From the IMG/VR virus record IMGVR_UViG_3300030388_001510, positions 1 through 24,110 of that record: 24,110 bases of DNA; one strand, written 5' to 3'. This DNA comes from a virus. A model generated the notes under the pieces. The model worked only from the letters and a program-made list of their open reading frames with translations, was not told the origin of the DNA and ran no database searches. Positions 7,701 through 15,063 of the stretch are shown here, piece by piece; within the stretch, counting starts at the first letter, position 1; every line of letters starts with the position of its first letter. The position numbers were made by a program, and so were the translations under genes.

Positions 7701-9536
7701 CATATATCTGGATCTAATACTGATTTAGGAGATCAAAATCAAACTGCTGTACAAGATGCAGTTGTTAATTTAAATTTTCAAGATTGTTTTACATTTGGTA
7801 ATGGTGTTGAAAGTTTTAAAATTAAAGATCAGTTAGCAGGTAGGGCTATGGCTTTAGGTCAAAGAGTTTTAGCTGTATCTAATCAAGACTTTAAAGAAGC
7901 TGATAGATTTGCAGGTATCACATATAGTGGTGTTTTTAGTAGTAACAGTGGGGTTAATAATCTTAATGAATTTAATTTAGGATTAGCAAACTTTAAAAAT
8001 TGTGAAACTTCTTTTGGACCAATCCAAAAAATGCATCCTCGTACCACAGATATATTAGTTCTTCAAGAAGACAGAATAACTTATGTTTTAGCAAGTAAGA
8101 ATTTAATTAGTGATAGTACAGGTGGTGGAGTTATTGCTTCAGTTCCTCAAATATTAGGAACTCAAATTGCTCGTATTGAAGAGTTTGGTATTAGTTATAA
8201 TCCTGAAAGTTTTGTTTCTTGGGGATATGACATGTATTTTACAGATGTAAAAAGAGGTGCTGTTTTAAAACTAACAGGTACTGCTCCAGGAAATGATTCT
8301 TTAGAAACTATATCTGCAAATGGTATGCGTTCATATTTTAGAGATCAATTTTATGAATCAATACAAACGCAAAAATTAGGTGGTTATGACCCATATATGA
8401 ATGAATATGTATTGGGAATGAATTGTATATTTATACCTATTCCTCCAGTTATTTCTGCCTGTGGATACAGCTATCAAAGAGATGGAATGATTACAGGAAC
8501 AAGCGTTGTTAGCACGATAGATTATGGTTTAGTAATAGGTCCATGTGATTTTGATTACTATGTTTCAAATAGCTCAGCTGGTGGAGCAATAAAAATATCT
8601 ATATTATGGAATGGTGTTACTACTACAAGTGCATTTGTAAATGGTACAGGTACTTTTAGTTTTGACAAAACATTAAACACACCTACTACCGCTGTAGTAA
8701 CAATAACAGCAGGTCCTGAGAAAACTGATTTTCAATTAACAGCTAAGTGTCCAACTGAAGTAGAAATAACTGTAGTAAAAGTAGTTTTAAATTCTCCAAT
8801 TGATTCTAGTAAATTTATTCACGTAGAATATAAATGGGAAGATGGAACAACTATTAGTCCAATTGATTCTGATTTAGCTACTTTTGATTCTAATGGTGTT
8901 ATTGCTTCTACTTACGACGCACAAGTTGGTATTAGGTCATTAGGAGTATTTCCTTATAGTGGAGCAGATGTAATTATTAGATCAAATAAAATTGGTTTTG
9001 ATAATTATGATTGGACTTTTCCAAATGATAATTTCAAATATTTAACAAGTAATACTTTGTATGCCAATACTGATGCAGGGATAACTGGATTATTAGCAGC
9101 TGCAACAACTATTGCTAACGGTCAAGTAATAAGTCCATCAGAAGGTTTGTATCAAGCCACTTTAACAAACTTAGCTTTACCAATTGGTAATCAATATTTA
9201 TATTTAATATATGACTATAGATTAACAAGTTGTCAAGAATTTTGTTATGATGCATCATCAGCTCAAAACTCTTGTTGTGATTGTACAATAGTTTATACTG
9301 CATATCAAAGTAGTAGTGTGCAGAGTAATAGTGCTATTGTTTGTGGACAACCACTGACGATTCAATATTATCATACAGGTGATGCGGCATTGCCAGTAGT
9401 TGGAAATTTTGTATATTCATCATCTGATGGTGCAGTTGGAACTACCTTACCTTTAGGTCTTTACAAGATAAGTGCAACAGATTTTATAACAGTAAATGAA
9501 TTTGGGTTAGTTGCATCAGTAACTACTTGCCCTTAA
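4713..9536 (+). CDS. Giant tail 'stabilization/muzzle' protein (1607 aa)
   Basis: Residues about 7-54 carry NFIAGRMNKSVDERLLPPGE and ALNVRLGSTETTEIGAVENA, a pattern I know from 'stabilization' proteins of crAss-like and marine podoviruses, whose counterparts form the distal muzzle of the tail. The long middle is beta-strand rich, as expected for propeller or sandwich domains. The conserved region seems to end near residues 1205-1240 (MRSYFRDQFYE, KLGGYDPYMNEYVLG). The remaining ~365 residues are a lineage-specific extension of beta-modules with a cysteine cluster at 1507, 1511, 1521, 1522 and 1524, ending in a module (1544-1607) related to those in the next gene. Start follows the previous stop by one base. 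Role: closes the tail, retains DNA and probably contacts the receptor. No signal peptide is present. Confidence 0.75.
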   Translation: MSIVTTNFIAGRMNKSVDERLLPPGEYVDALNVRLGSTETTEIGAVENAKGNTQLTTLRYKGFPISNQSRCIGAYEDGVRETIFWFVNDPDNSNSNSGKLDLIVSYNTTTEVINYHVISETVLNFNPQYLITGVDLIENLLFFTDDINPPRTINIERNYDVPENNVDGIIEEDISVIVKPPGFENIVGNNIPLPSPKIQLLTLPGGENYMETRFLCFAYRYRYTDGQYSATSLFSLPAFNPKAFQFDTKNYNNAGMVNLYNGAVINFSTGSSRVLEVDLLFKDTANNNINVIERFKKSDFGWADNTEKSYTFTNSKIYTVLGGDELLRQYDNVPHIAKAQTIQGNRLMYGNYVDGYNFTSGSAIGPKIALNYNTSLINTTILISELPLGILSQGTAYTINPNASLTYLSSKITMDLSATVGKLKKNALLSFNFAFEHQALQIGTGQATNPPAVANNEFKNAPFDLNLNITIDQDYSSTYDFLSSALFENAIGTVLNVNFNPISTSDSGTSLTDFFNNQLSKPAISYDFDKINSSVTDATQQQGFAISGVTPGLNTFSLQTLAMQYQFIDNTIPASPVTTDIYEYFRFVSVSAGFTSDTNTGSLHSNRDFETGIVYSDDYGRSSTVLVSELNTVYVDPGDSETSNSIQVQVNSFAPYWADRYKFVVKPSLGPYDTIFSNFYYIRPSDNMIFFKLEGDNSNKVQTGETLTVKADVDGPLTRFEEVEILDITAEARDFLKDASELETSQLAGLYMQIKNQNFNVVISDDSLIEYGNIKVKSSVYGCTVNRKIGYPCFTQDLSLGAGLQQENYTVPGGSKIQIKVTAFRNDTFNGNNCQQILWEWDQTFTSTKDYTDMRRWWLGDNINPVIASPGDVDDETNVVYYETLAAPGSYTPQTDILKTKNVASNVSCDDFEVGFQWIQAATQTINDPLFLGVSSGMHGCFRPFPQSRRTADLTVELIVVRANTLIVFETEPLDANAELYFDASESYPITQPQGFHISGSNTDLGDQNQTAVQDAVVNLNFQDCFTFGNGVESFKIKDQLAGRAMALGQRVLAVSNQDFKEADRFAGITYSGVFSSNSGVNNLNEFNLGLANFKNCETSFGPIQKMHPRTTDILVLQEDRITYVLASKNLISDSTGGGVIASVPQILGTQIARIEEFGISYNPESFVSWGYDMYFTDVKRGAVLKLTGTAPGNDSLETISANGMRSYFRDQFYESIQTQKLGGYDPYMNEYVLGMNCIFIPIPPVISACGYSYQRDGMITGTSVVSTIDYGLVIGPCDFDYYVSNSSAGGAIKISILWNGVTTTSAFVNGTGTFSFDKTLNTPTTAVVTITAGPEKTDFQLTAKCPTEVEITVVKVVLNSPIDSSKFIHVEYKWEDGTTISPIDSDLATFDSNGVIASTYDAQVGIRSLGVFPYSGADVIIRSNKIGFDNYDWTFPNDNFKYLTSNTLYANTDAGITGLLAAATTIANGQVISPSEGLYQATLTNLALPIGNQYLYLIYDYRLTSCQEFCYDASSAQNSCCDCTIVYTAYQSSSVQSNSAIVCGQPLTIQYYHTGDAALPVVGNFVYSSSDGAVGTTLPLGLYKISATDFITVNEFGLVASVTTCP

Positions 9537-9547
9537 ATAATAAATAA

Positions 9548-10594
9548 ATGGGAGTATTAGGAACGTTTTGTTTTGATGGATTAAATTTTTCACAAGCATC
9601 TGCTTTATATACAGATAGCACGTTAAGTGTATTAGCTACTGATGGATATTATTCGCAAGGAGGTATAGTTAGAAGACAATTAAATGGAGTTTTATTAAAT
9701 GCTCAACCTTGTAGTAATTGTGCTGTAGCTTGTGGTTCAGGAGTTGCGGCTTCTATTAGTAATCAAACAGGAAAGTTTGCAGCTACAATAGAATTAGGCA
9801 ACACTACAGGTGCTGTAGTATTATACTTTTATATGGGTCAAAGTATACCTGATGGTGCGATAGCTACATTTAATAGTGCTGAATACAATCGAATGACTTG
9901 TAAAGGAAACCATGATACAGTTACTTTAATAGATGGTAGCGGAGTAACTATTGATTATGCAGGACAAGGTAATCAAGGTACATCTCTTCCTACTTATGTG
10001 GGTAATCAAAACTCTTCACTGTTAAGTAATTCGCCTTATGATGGGGTTGGTGTAACTTGTAGTACACAAGGTGGTCAACTTCAAAATTATATTCTTAATG
10101 CAGCTGCATCTCCATCATATGTTCCTCAAGGAACTTTTTTAGATACAACTGTAACAGTTGGTTCAATTGGTTATGCTTCTGATTCAGGAGGTGGTAATAC
10201 ATCTCCAGTTTTTACAATGATAGTTGGTAAAGATAATGCTTCAGCAACAACTGTTGTTTTAGATATTTATGCTCCATTATGTGGAACAGTATTTAATTGG
10301 GAGGTAGATTGTCCAGTTGCTTTACCGAGTTTTCAAGCTTCAAGTCCAGTATCAGGAACGACTTGTGCTGCCGCTACTACAACTTATTACTTTTCACAAG
10401 ATGCAACAAAAAGTGGTAGTGCTTTTGTTAGAGATACAAATACAACTCCTAATATTGGAAATTTTGTATTTTCAGATGAAGTTGGAGTTAATTATTTAAA
10501 TGATAGTTTTACTCTTAAATATTTTATAGTGGGAGGAAATACTGCTATAGGTGTTAGAAATGGTGTTGTTGTTTCGAAAGGACCTTGTACTTAA
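9548..10594 (+). CDS. Modular beta-rich tail-tip protein, probable receptor-facing (348 aa)
   Basis: Three parts are visible. Residues about 5-55 are a small module (FDGLNFSQASALYTD, DGYYSQGGIVRR, NGVLL, ending PCSNC). Residues about 65-256 are one larger domain with TGAVVLYFYMGQSIPDG, probably a beta-sandwich. Residues about 273-347 are a second small module (TTTYYFSQDA, PNIGNFVFSD, NGVVVSKGPC). The small modules resemble each other and the C-terminal module of the giant protein upstream, which ends 11 bases before this start. Cysteines mark module borders. There is no signal peptide, catalytic motif or membrane segment. Modular, cysteine-bounded, low-conservation proteins at this point of a tail operon usually contact the host surface, so an adhesin or receptor-binding role is inferred. 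Confidence 0.65.
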   Translation: MGVLGTFCFDGLNFSQASALYTDSTLSVLATDGYYSQGGIVRRQLNGVLLNAQPCSNCAVACGSGVAASISNQTGKFAATIELGNTTGAVVLYFYMGQSIPDGAIATFNSAEYNRMTCKGNHDTVTLIDGSGVTIDYAGQGNQGTSLPTYVGNQNSSLLSNSPYDGVGVTCSTQGGQLQNYILNAAASPSYVPQGTFLDTTVTVGSIGYASDSGGGNTSPVFTMIVGKDNASATTVVLDIYAPLCGTVFNWEVDCPVALPSFQASSPVSGTTCAAATTTYYFSQDATKSGSAFVRDTNTTPNIGNFVFSDEVGVNYLNDSFTLKYFIVGGNTAIGVRNGVVVSKGPCT

Positions 10595-10611
10595 TAAAAA
10601 AATATAAATAA

Positions 10612-11427
10612 ATGGCTTTAAATTGCACAAATAATACAGTATCCTATAGTCACGATTCAAAAGGATGGCCTTCATTCTATAGTTACATTCCAGATTACAT
10701 GATAGGAATGAATAGTTTTTTTTATAGTTTTAGTGATGGTAATTTATTTAGACACAATACCAATAATATCCGTAATAGATTTTATAACGTAAATTATAAA
10801 TCAACGATTACAAGTGTTTTTAATCCTGAACCAACTCTTAGTATTAAATTATTTAAAACAATGTCCTATGAAGCTAATACAACCTCTCTTGACACTCTTC
10901 AAGCTCGTTGGGCTTGTACTTCTTTATTTACTGATTTAACGGATGGTAATCCAGGTTCAATGTTAGCAACGTATTTTGTTCAAAAAGAAGGAGAATTTTT
11001 TAGTTTTATTAGAAACAACGGTCAAGTTAATTGGGCTATGCGTGCTGCGACAGGAATAGGAAATTGTAATTCGGTTGATGCAGCAGATACATTAGCTGTA
11101 TTAATTGGTTTCCCATTAAACTTAGGTGTTGTAATAGGTATTGGAGATGATGTTTATAGAGTTATTTTAAATGGTAGTGTATCAACTGGGCCTCCAGAAT
11201 TAATTGGTAGAATTACAGCAAGAACATCTACACAATTAACAGTAGATGTACAAACTTATAATGGTCAAATACCAAATGTAAACCAATATATTACAGCAAT
11301 AAAAAATGGTATTGCAGAATCTCATGGAGCAAGAGGATACTTTTTACAATTTACATTAGAAAACAATTCAACACAGCCAGTAGAGCTGTTTTCAGTAGGT
11401 AGTAGTTTGATGAAAAGTTATCCATAG
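10612..11427 (+). CDS. Tail structural protein with conserved GWPSFYSYIPDY block (271 aa)
   Basis: Near the N-terminus (about residues 18-100) is KGWPSFYSYIPDYMIGMN, then FYSFSDGNLFRHN, RNRFYNVNYKSTITSVFN and LSIKLFKTMSYEA. From memory, this block normally lies in the C-terminal part of the large stabilization/muzzle protein in related phages, right after a segment like the one near residues 1205-1240 of the 1607-aa protein. Here it is a separate gene beyond the 348-aa protein, so the muzzle unit may be split into two chains. The C-terminal part (about 165-270) is beta-rich and ends near FLQFTLENNSTQPVELFSVG. The protein probably assembles with the giant protein at the tail end. Start is the first ATG after an A/T-only spacer. 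Confidence 0.65.
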   Translation: MALNCTNNTVSYSHDSKGWPSFYSYIPDYMIGMNSFFYSFSDGNLFRHNTNNIRNRFYNVNYKSTITSVFNPEPTLSIKLFKTMSYEANTTSLDTLQARWACTSLFTDLTDGNPGSMLATYFVQKEGEFFSFIRNNGQVNWAMRAATGIGNCNSVDAADTLAVLIGFPLNLGVVIGIGDDVYRVILNGSVSTGPPELIGRITARTSTQLTVDVQTYNGQIPNVNQYITAIKNGIAESHGARGYFLQFTLENNSTQPVELFSVGSSLMKSYP

Positions 11428-11435
11428 AATTTCAT

Positions 11436-11443
11436 TATATTTG
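11436..11443 (+). promoter_or_regulatory. Possible internal promoter (TATATTTG) just before the acetyltransferase gene
   Basis: An exact TAnnTTTG match lies in the 20-base gap before the ATG at 11448, with only four bases between them. A transcript starting the usual few bases downstream would have almost no leader or start at the ATG itself. A TTG at 11407-11409 is about 26 bases upstream, somewhat far for the -33 element. There is no terminator before it, so it would add to read-through transcription. Confidence 0.4.
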
Positions 11444-11447
11444 TATT

Positions 11448-11858
11448 ATGGAATTACAAATACGAGCGTTAATAGAAACAGATTACGATAAATTCTTATG
11501 TAAATGGTGGAAGGAATGGAGATGGGATGCACCTGACAGAGATTTTTTACCAGAAAACGGTACAGGTGGTTTTGTTGTTTATGATAAAGAAACTCCTATT
11601 GTTGCAGGATTTATGTATAATACTAATTCTGGTATTGCTTGGTGTGATTGGGTAATTTCTAATATAAATTATAAAAACAGAGATGGTCGAAAAGAAGCTA
11701 TGGAGCTTTTAGTAAGTACCATTACTGAATACGCAAAAGGATTAGATAAGAAATTTATGTATGCATTAATTAAAAACAAACCACTTATAGCAACTTACGA
11801 AAAATTAGGTTATGTAGAGGCAAGTGCATATATCACAGAATTAATAAAAAAAATATAA
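11448..11858 (+). CDS. GNAT-fold N-acetyltransferase-like protein (136 aa)
   Basis: Length and pattern fit the GNAT family: a start MELQIRALIETDYD followed by a helix (FLCKWWKEW), central strands (GGFVVYDKETPIVAGFMY, then IAWCDWVIS), a helix after NRDGRKEAMELLVSTI, and the typical ending LIATYEKLGYVEAS (about residues 111-124). The acetyl-CoA pyrophosphate loop (usually R/QxxGxG/A) is degenerate here, reading NRDGRKEA, so activity and substrate are uncertain. Small GNAT-like genes are common among tail and ejection genes of flavobacterial and marine phages. Possible roles include modifying a virion protein or a host target; none is shown. It lies between a tail gene and an internal virion gene, possibly with its own promoter, and overlaps neither. 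Confidence 0.75.
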   Translation: MELQIRALIETDYDKFLCKWWKEWRWDAPDRDFLPENGTGGFVVYDKETPIVAGFMYNTNSGIAWCDWVISNINYKNRDGRKEAMELLVSTITEYAKGLDKKFMYALIKNKPLIATYEKLGYVEASAYITELIKKI

Positions 11859-11859
11859 T

Positions 11860-12726
11860 ATGGCAGCATTAACATCAGCAATAGTAGGAATAGGAACTGG
11901 AATTGCAGGTGCAGCAATGAGTTTTTCTCAAGCAGCAAAAGCAAAATCAAATGCAGCAGAAGCAACAAAAGCCTCAAAAGACTTAATTATTGAAGCTGAA
12001 AAAAAAGCTGAAGTCGAGTATATGCAAAAGCTTAACATTCCTTTAGATTCTTATGATGAAGAGTATAAACAAAACCTTGCAAATACACAACAAAATGTAG
12101 CAGCTTTACAAGAAGGAGATGCACGTAATTTAGCGGCTGGTGTTGGAAAAGTTGGTGCGGCAGGAGTAGAGACCAACGAAGCAATTAGAATTACTCAAGG
12201 TAAAGACGAGTTTGCGTTACAAAAAATGCAACTTGAAGAACAATCAGCTATTAATCAAGACCTTAAAGATATTAAAGTTGGTGCATCTGCCGATCAACAA
12301 ATAATTGCTCGTGATGCAAAACAAGCAAGGGTTGCAGCTATTAGTTCTGGAGTATCAGCTGTTGGAACAGCAATTGGTTCTGCGGCACAAGTAGTTCCTC
12401 TATACACTGCAAGTAGAGCAGATAGACAAGCAAATAAAATTGCAGATATGTTAGATGGTAATAAATTAATGGAAACTAAAGTAAATAAAGACGCTTTAGG
12501 AAATGAATCTAAATATGAGGCAGCTAAATTAGCTGTAGCTGCTGGAACAGGTACTGCGAAAGAAATTGAAGAACAGAAAAAATTAATGACATTATATCAA
12601 CCCACATTATCAGTTCCTATTGGGAGAGAACGTATTATTGCAGGAATAAAGAAAAGAAATTATACCAAAGATCAACGTAATGCAACCGATTTCCTTGAAA
12701 ATTTTGATTACGATTTTAGTAGATAA
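11860..12726 (+). CDS. gp14-like internal virion (ejection) protein (288 aa)
   Basis: The layout recalls T7 gp14-type ejection proteins. It has a small-residue hydrophobic N-terminal helix (ALTSAIVGIGTGIAGAAMSF, residues about 3-22), a long alanine-, glutamate- and glutamine-rich coiled-coil region (about 25-155), a second hydrophobic segment (AAISSGVSAVGTAIGSAAQVV, about 158-178) and a charged tail. Such proteins are packed in the head and enter the cell envelope during DNA ejection, where the hydrophobic helices can form part of a channel. The gene starts one base after the acetyltransferase stop and precedes two large virion proteins, the usual order of an ejection module. Identity rests on architecture; sequence homology to gp14 itself is not visible by eye. 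Confidence 0.65.
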   Translation: MAALTSAIVGIGTGIAGAAMSFSQAAKAKSNAAEATKASKDLIIEAEKKAEVEYMQKLNIPLDSYDEEYKQNLANTQQNVAALQEGDARNLAAGVGKVGAAGVETNEAIRITQGKDEFALQKMQLEEQSAINQDLKDIKVGASADQQIIARDAKQARVAAISSGVSAVGTAIGSAAQVVPLYTASRADRQANKIADMLDGNKLMETKVNKDALGNESKYEAAKLAVAAGTGTAKEIEEQKKLMTLYQPTLSVPIGRERIIAGIKKRNYTKDQRNATDFLENFDYDFSR

Positions 12727-12743
12727 CATAAACAATTAATAAA

Positions 12744-15062
12744 ATGGCAGAAAATAATTCAAAACCTTCAGGAGCAAATAAATATTCTGTATATGCTCAA
12801 CAAGAAGTAGATTCTACACAAGTTAATTGGGGTAAAATTGCAGGTGATTTAACTAGAGGAGCTGAAGCAATTAGAGATGAAAGACAAGGTAGAAAAGATG
12901 CTATAGACGAGGCTACTGTAAATGCAATGGATCAGTTATCTCAAATAGAAGGTACTGATAATGCAGATGCAGCAAGTTTATTAATAAATGGTTCAAACAT
13001 GTCAGTTCAAGCTTTAAAAGAGCAAGTAAACTTATTAAGAAGAGGTTTGGCAGGTCCAAATGGAGAAAAAAACTACAAGCTTTTTATGACCGAACAAAAA
13101 AATGGTTATAAAAATTTAAGTACTGCTGTAAAAGCATGGGATGCTTGGGCAACGGAAGCCACAGATAGATTGCAAGCTGCTAAAGATGGTGGTGTACAAG
13201 GTGGAGGATTAGAAGTTTTTATAAATTTACAAACGGAAGCTTTAGGGAACTTGAAAAATAAAAAGCTATGGTCAAATCCTACTAATGGAAAGATGAGTTT
13301 AGTTACCATGCGAAAAAATCCAGAAACTGGTAGATTTGATGTTATGCCTGATTATAAAACACAACCAGAAAATTATCAGAATCCTAACACCATGAATTCT
13401 TTAATGAAATATCAACAAGATAGAATTGATGTTGATGATATGGCAACTGCACAAACAAAACAAATTGGTCAAATAATACAATCATTTGTTAGTGGTCCAG
13501 CTTATAGTGTTTTAAAAGGTAATGGTGCTGTTAAAACTGTAGAAGATTTTAGAAACTTTGGTAACTTTGGAAAAAAATCAGATGGAACTTCTATGACATA
13601 TGATGATTGGAAAACAGCTCAGATTAATGCAATGGTTGGTAGCGACAAGGATCTTAGTAATGAAAATGCAGGACAAGTTTTATTTAACGGTGGAGGTTAT
13701 AAATACGCTAAAAGTTTAAAGCAATTTGAAGAAATGAATCCTGGGCTTGGAAAAGAATTTTGGATAAAAACAGATGCTACTTCTGGTAGACCAGTTATTA
13801 CTCTTAACGACTCTCAGATGACGGAAGCTCGTAGGCTTGCTGATATAGCAATTGAAACTCAAGTTTCTCATATTGAGAAATTAACTCAATCAAAATCAGG
13901 ACAACAAGCACAACAACCAAATCCTGGAAACGCATCTATTGCTGCTGCTAAGAAAAGACGTGCAGGTTATTTTACTGATGTAAATGGAGTTATAACAGCT
14001 GCTGCTGGTACTGCTTCATCAATAGGTGAAGATAGATTGCTTGATATGAATCAACAATTTTTAAACTCAAAGAATACAACAGACGCAAATACAGTAATTA
14101 ATCAAATAGAAAGAACAGCAACTGAAATAGGAATCTATAAAACAGTAAATGGTAAAAAAGAGCCTGTTATTATTCAGAAATATGAAATGATGACTGAAAA
14201 CGGTGTTGAAGTACCTGATTTGACCAAACCTTTAAGTTCAAAAGATATTGCAAGACAAGTATATAGAGAAATTATTCCTCGTGCAGAAGTTAAAAATATG
14301 CCTTTTAAACAATTTTATGAAGAAGCACTTGCAAATGGTCAAGATTTTACTCCAAGAATGATTAAGGATGCCAATGGAAACATGATTAAAAATGACAAGT
14401 TTAAAGGAGATGAAATTACAAGTACAACAACAACGTTTACTGCTTTTGATGGTTATGATTCTGCTAACGCATCTACAGATGGTAAGGTTGGAGGAAACAC
14501 AATTGCAAGTAACTTTGGAGTTCTAAGTGGTAATGAGGAAAAAGCAGCTCCAGTAGTTTTATCCGCTTTTAAAAGAGGATTACGTAAAGTAGAACGAGAT
14601 TTTGGTTCTAATTTAGGTATAAAAGTATCTACACTTGATGTAAGCGGACCAACAAATGAAATTACAGTACAGTATAAAGACCCTATAACTGGAGTAGCTG
14701 AATCAAAAACTTTTTATTATGATGATGACAACACTTTGCTTCAAACTGAAGTAGATAATCATATTAATAGTATTATAGATGCATATAACAAATCAAAATC
14801 AGGTTCGTCACGAGGTGGTGCTGGTTTAGGTAGAACTAATGCTCCTCCTTCAGATATTAGATTAAAAGAAAATATTAAATTAATTGGAAAATCTGAAAGT
14901 GGAATAAATATTTACAGTTGGAATTATAAACCAGGAATTTACGAGGAAGGAATTTTTACAGGAGTTATGGCACAAGAAGTTCCATGGGCAACTGTACCAG
15001 TAGGAGATTATCTTCATGTAGATTATAGTAAAGTGGATGTAGAATTTAATAAAATAGGTTAA
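12744..15062 (+). CDS. Internal virion/cargo protein ending in an S74 self-cleaving chaperone domain (772 aa)
   Basis: Residues 1-700 are mostly helical and polar (glutamine, alanine, lysine, asparagine), without signal peptide or clear membrane segment, and look like an ejected cargo protein. The last 70 residues (703-772) begin SDIRLKENIK and contain GVMAQEVPWA and LHVDYSKVDV, the pattern of the Peptidase S74 intramolecular chaperone domain. Ser703 and Lys708 (spacing +5) fit the Ser/Lys cleavage pair known from endosialidase-type tail spikes, so self-cleavage before Ser703 is predicted. The long C-terminal helix of classical S74 domains is missing; the protein stops right after the DYSK motif. 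A glycine/serine-rich linker (about 688-702) precedes the domain. The gene lies between the gp14-like protein and the giant protein, so an ejection role is inferred, although S74 usually marks fibres. Confidence 0.7.
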   Translation: MAENNSKPSGANKYSVYAQQEVDSTQVNWGKIAGDLTRGAEAIRDERQGRKDAIDEATVNAMDQLSQIEGTDNADAASLLINGSNMSVQALKEQVNLLRRGLAGPNGEKNYKLFMTEQKNGYKNLSTAVKAWDAWATEATDRLQAAKDGGVQGGGLEVFINLQTEALGNLKNKKLWSNPTNGKMSLVTMRKNPETGRFDVMPDYKTQPENYQNPNTMNSLMKYQQDRIDVDDMATAQTKQIGQIIQSFVSGPAYSVLKGNGAVKTVEDFRNFGNFGKKSDGTSMTYDDWKTAQINAMVGSDKDLSNENAGQVLFNGGGYKYAKSLKQFEEMNPGLGKEFWIKTDATSGRPVITLNDSQMTEARRLADIAIETQVSHIEKLTQSKSGQQAQQPNPGNASIAAAKKRRAGYFTDVNGVITAAAGTASSIGEDRLLDMNQQFLNSKNTTDANTVINQIERTATEIGIYKTVNGKKEPVIIQKYEMMTENGVEVPDLTKPLSSKDIARQVYREIIPRAEVKNMPFKQFYEEALANGQDFTPRMIKDANGNMIKNDKFKGDEITSTTTTFTAFDGYDSANASTDGKVGGNTIASNFGVLSGNEEKAAPVVLSAFKRGLRKVERDFGSNLGIKVSTLDVSGPTNEITVQYKDPITGVAESKTFYYDDDNTLLQTEVDNHINSIIDAYNKSKSGSSRGGAGLGRTNAPPSDIRLKENIKLIGKSESGINIYSWNYKPGIYEEGIFTGVMAQEVPWATVPVGDYLHVDYSKVDVEFNKIG
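14850..15059 (+). other. Peptidase S74 chaperone domain with predicted self-cleavage site
   Basis: This marks codons 703-772 of the 772-aa protein. Cleavage is expected immediately before Ser703 (codon 14850-14852). Lys708 is the likely partner residue. The block GVMAQEV and the final DYSK are the other conserved elements. Released fragment: about 70 residues. Confidence 0.7.
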
Positions 15063-15063
15063 T

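Noticed and set aside
10317-10499. Plus-strand frames nested in other genes (also 5326-5538 and 22196-22423)
   Set aside because: These are out-of-frame readings of beta-rich or low-complexity coding sequence, rich in L, I and Q, with no leader or motif.
9548-11427. Diversity-generating retroelement acting on the modular tail genes
   Set aside because: No reverse transcriptase, template repeat or clear adenine-mutagenised variable repeat was seen; the related modules differ throughout, not just at AAC-like codons.
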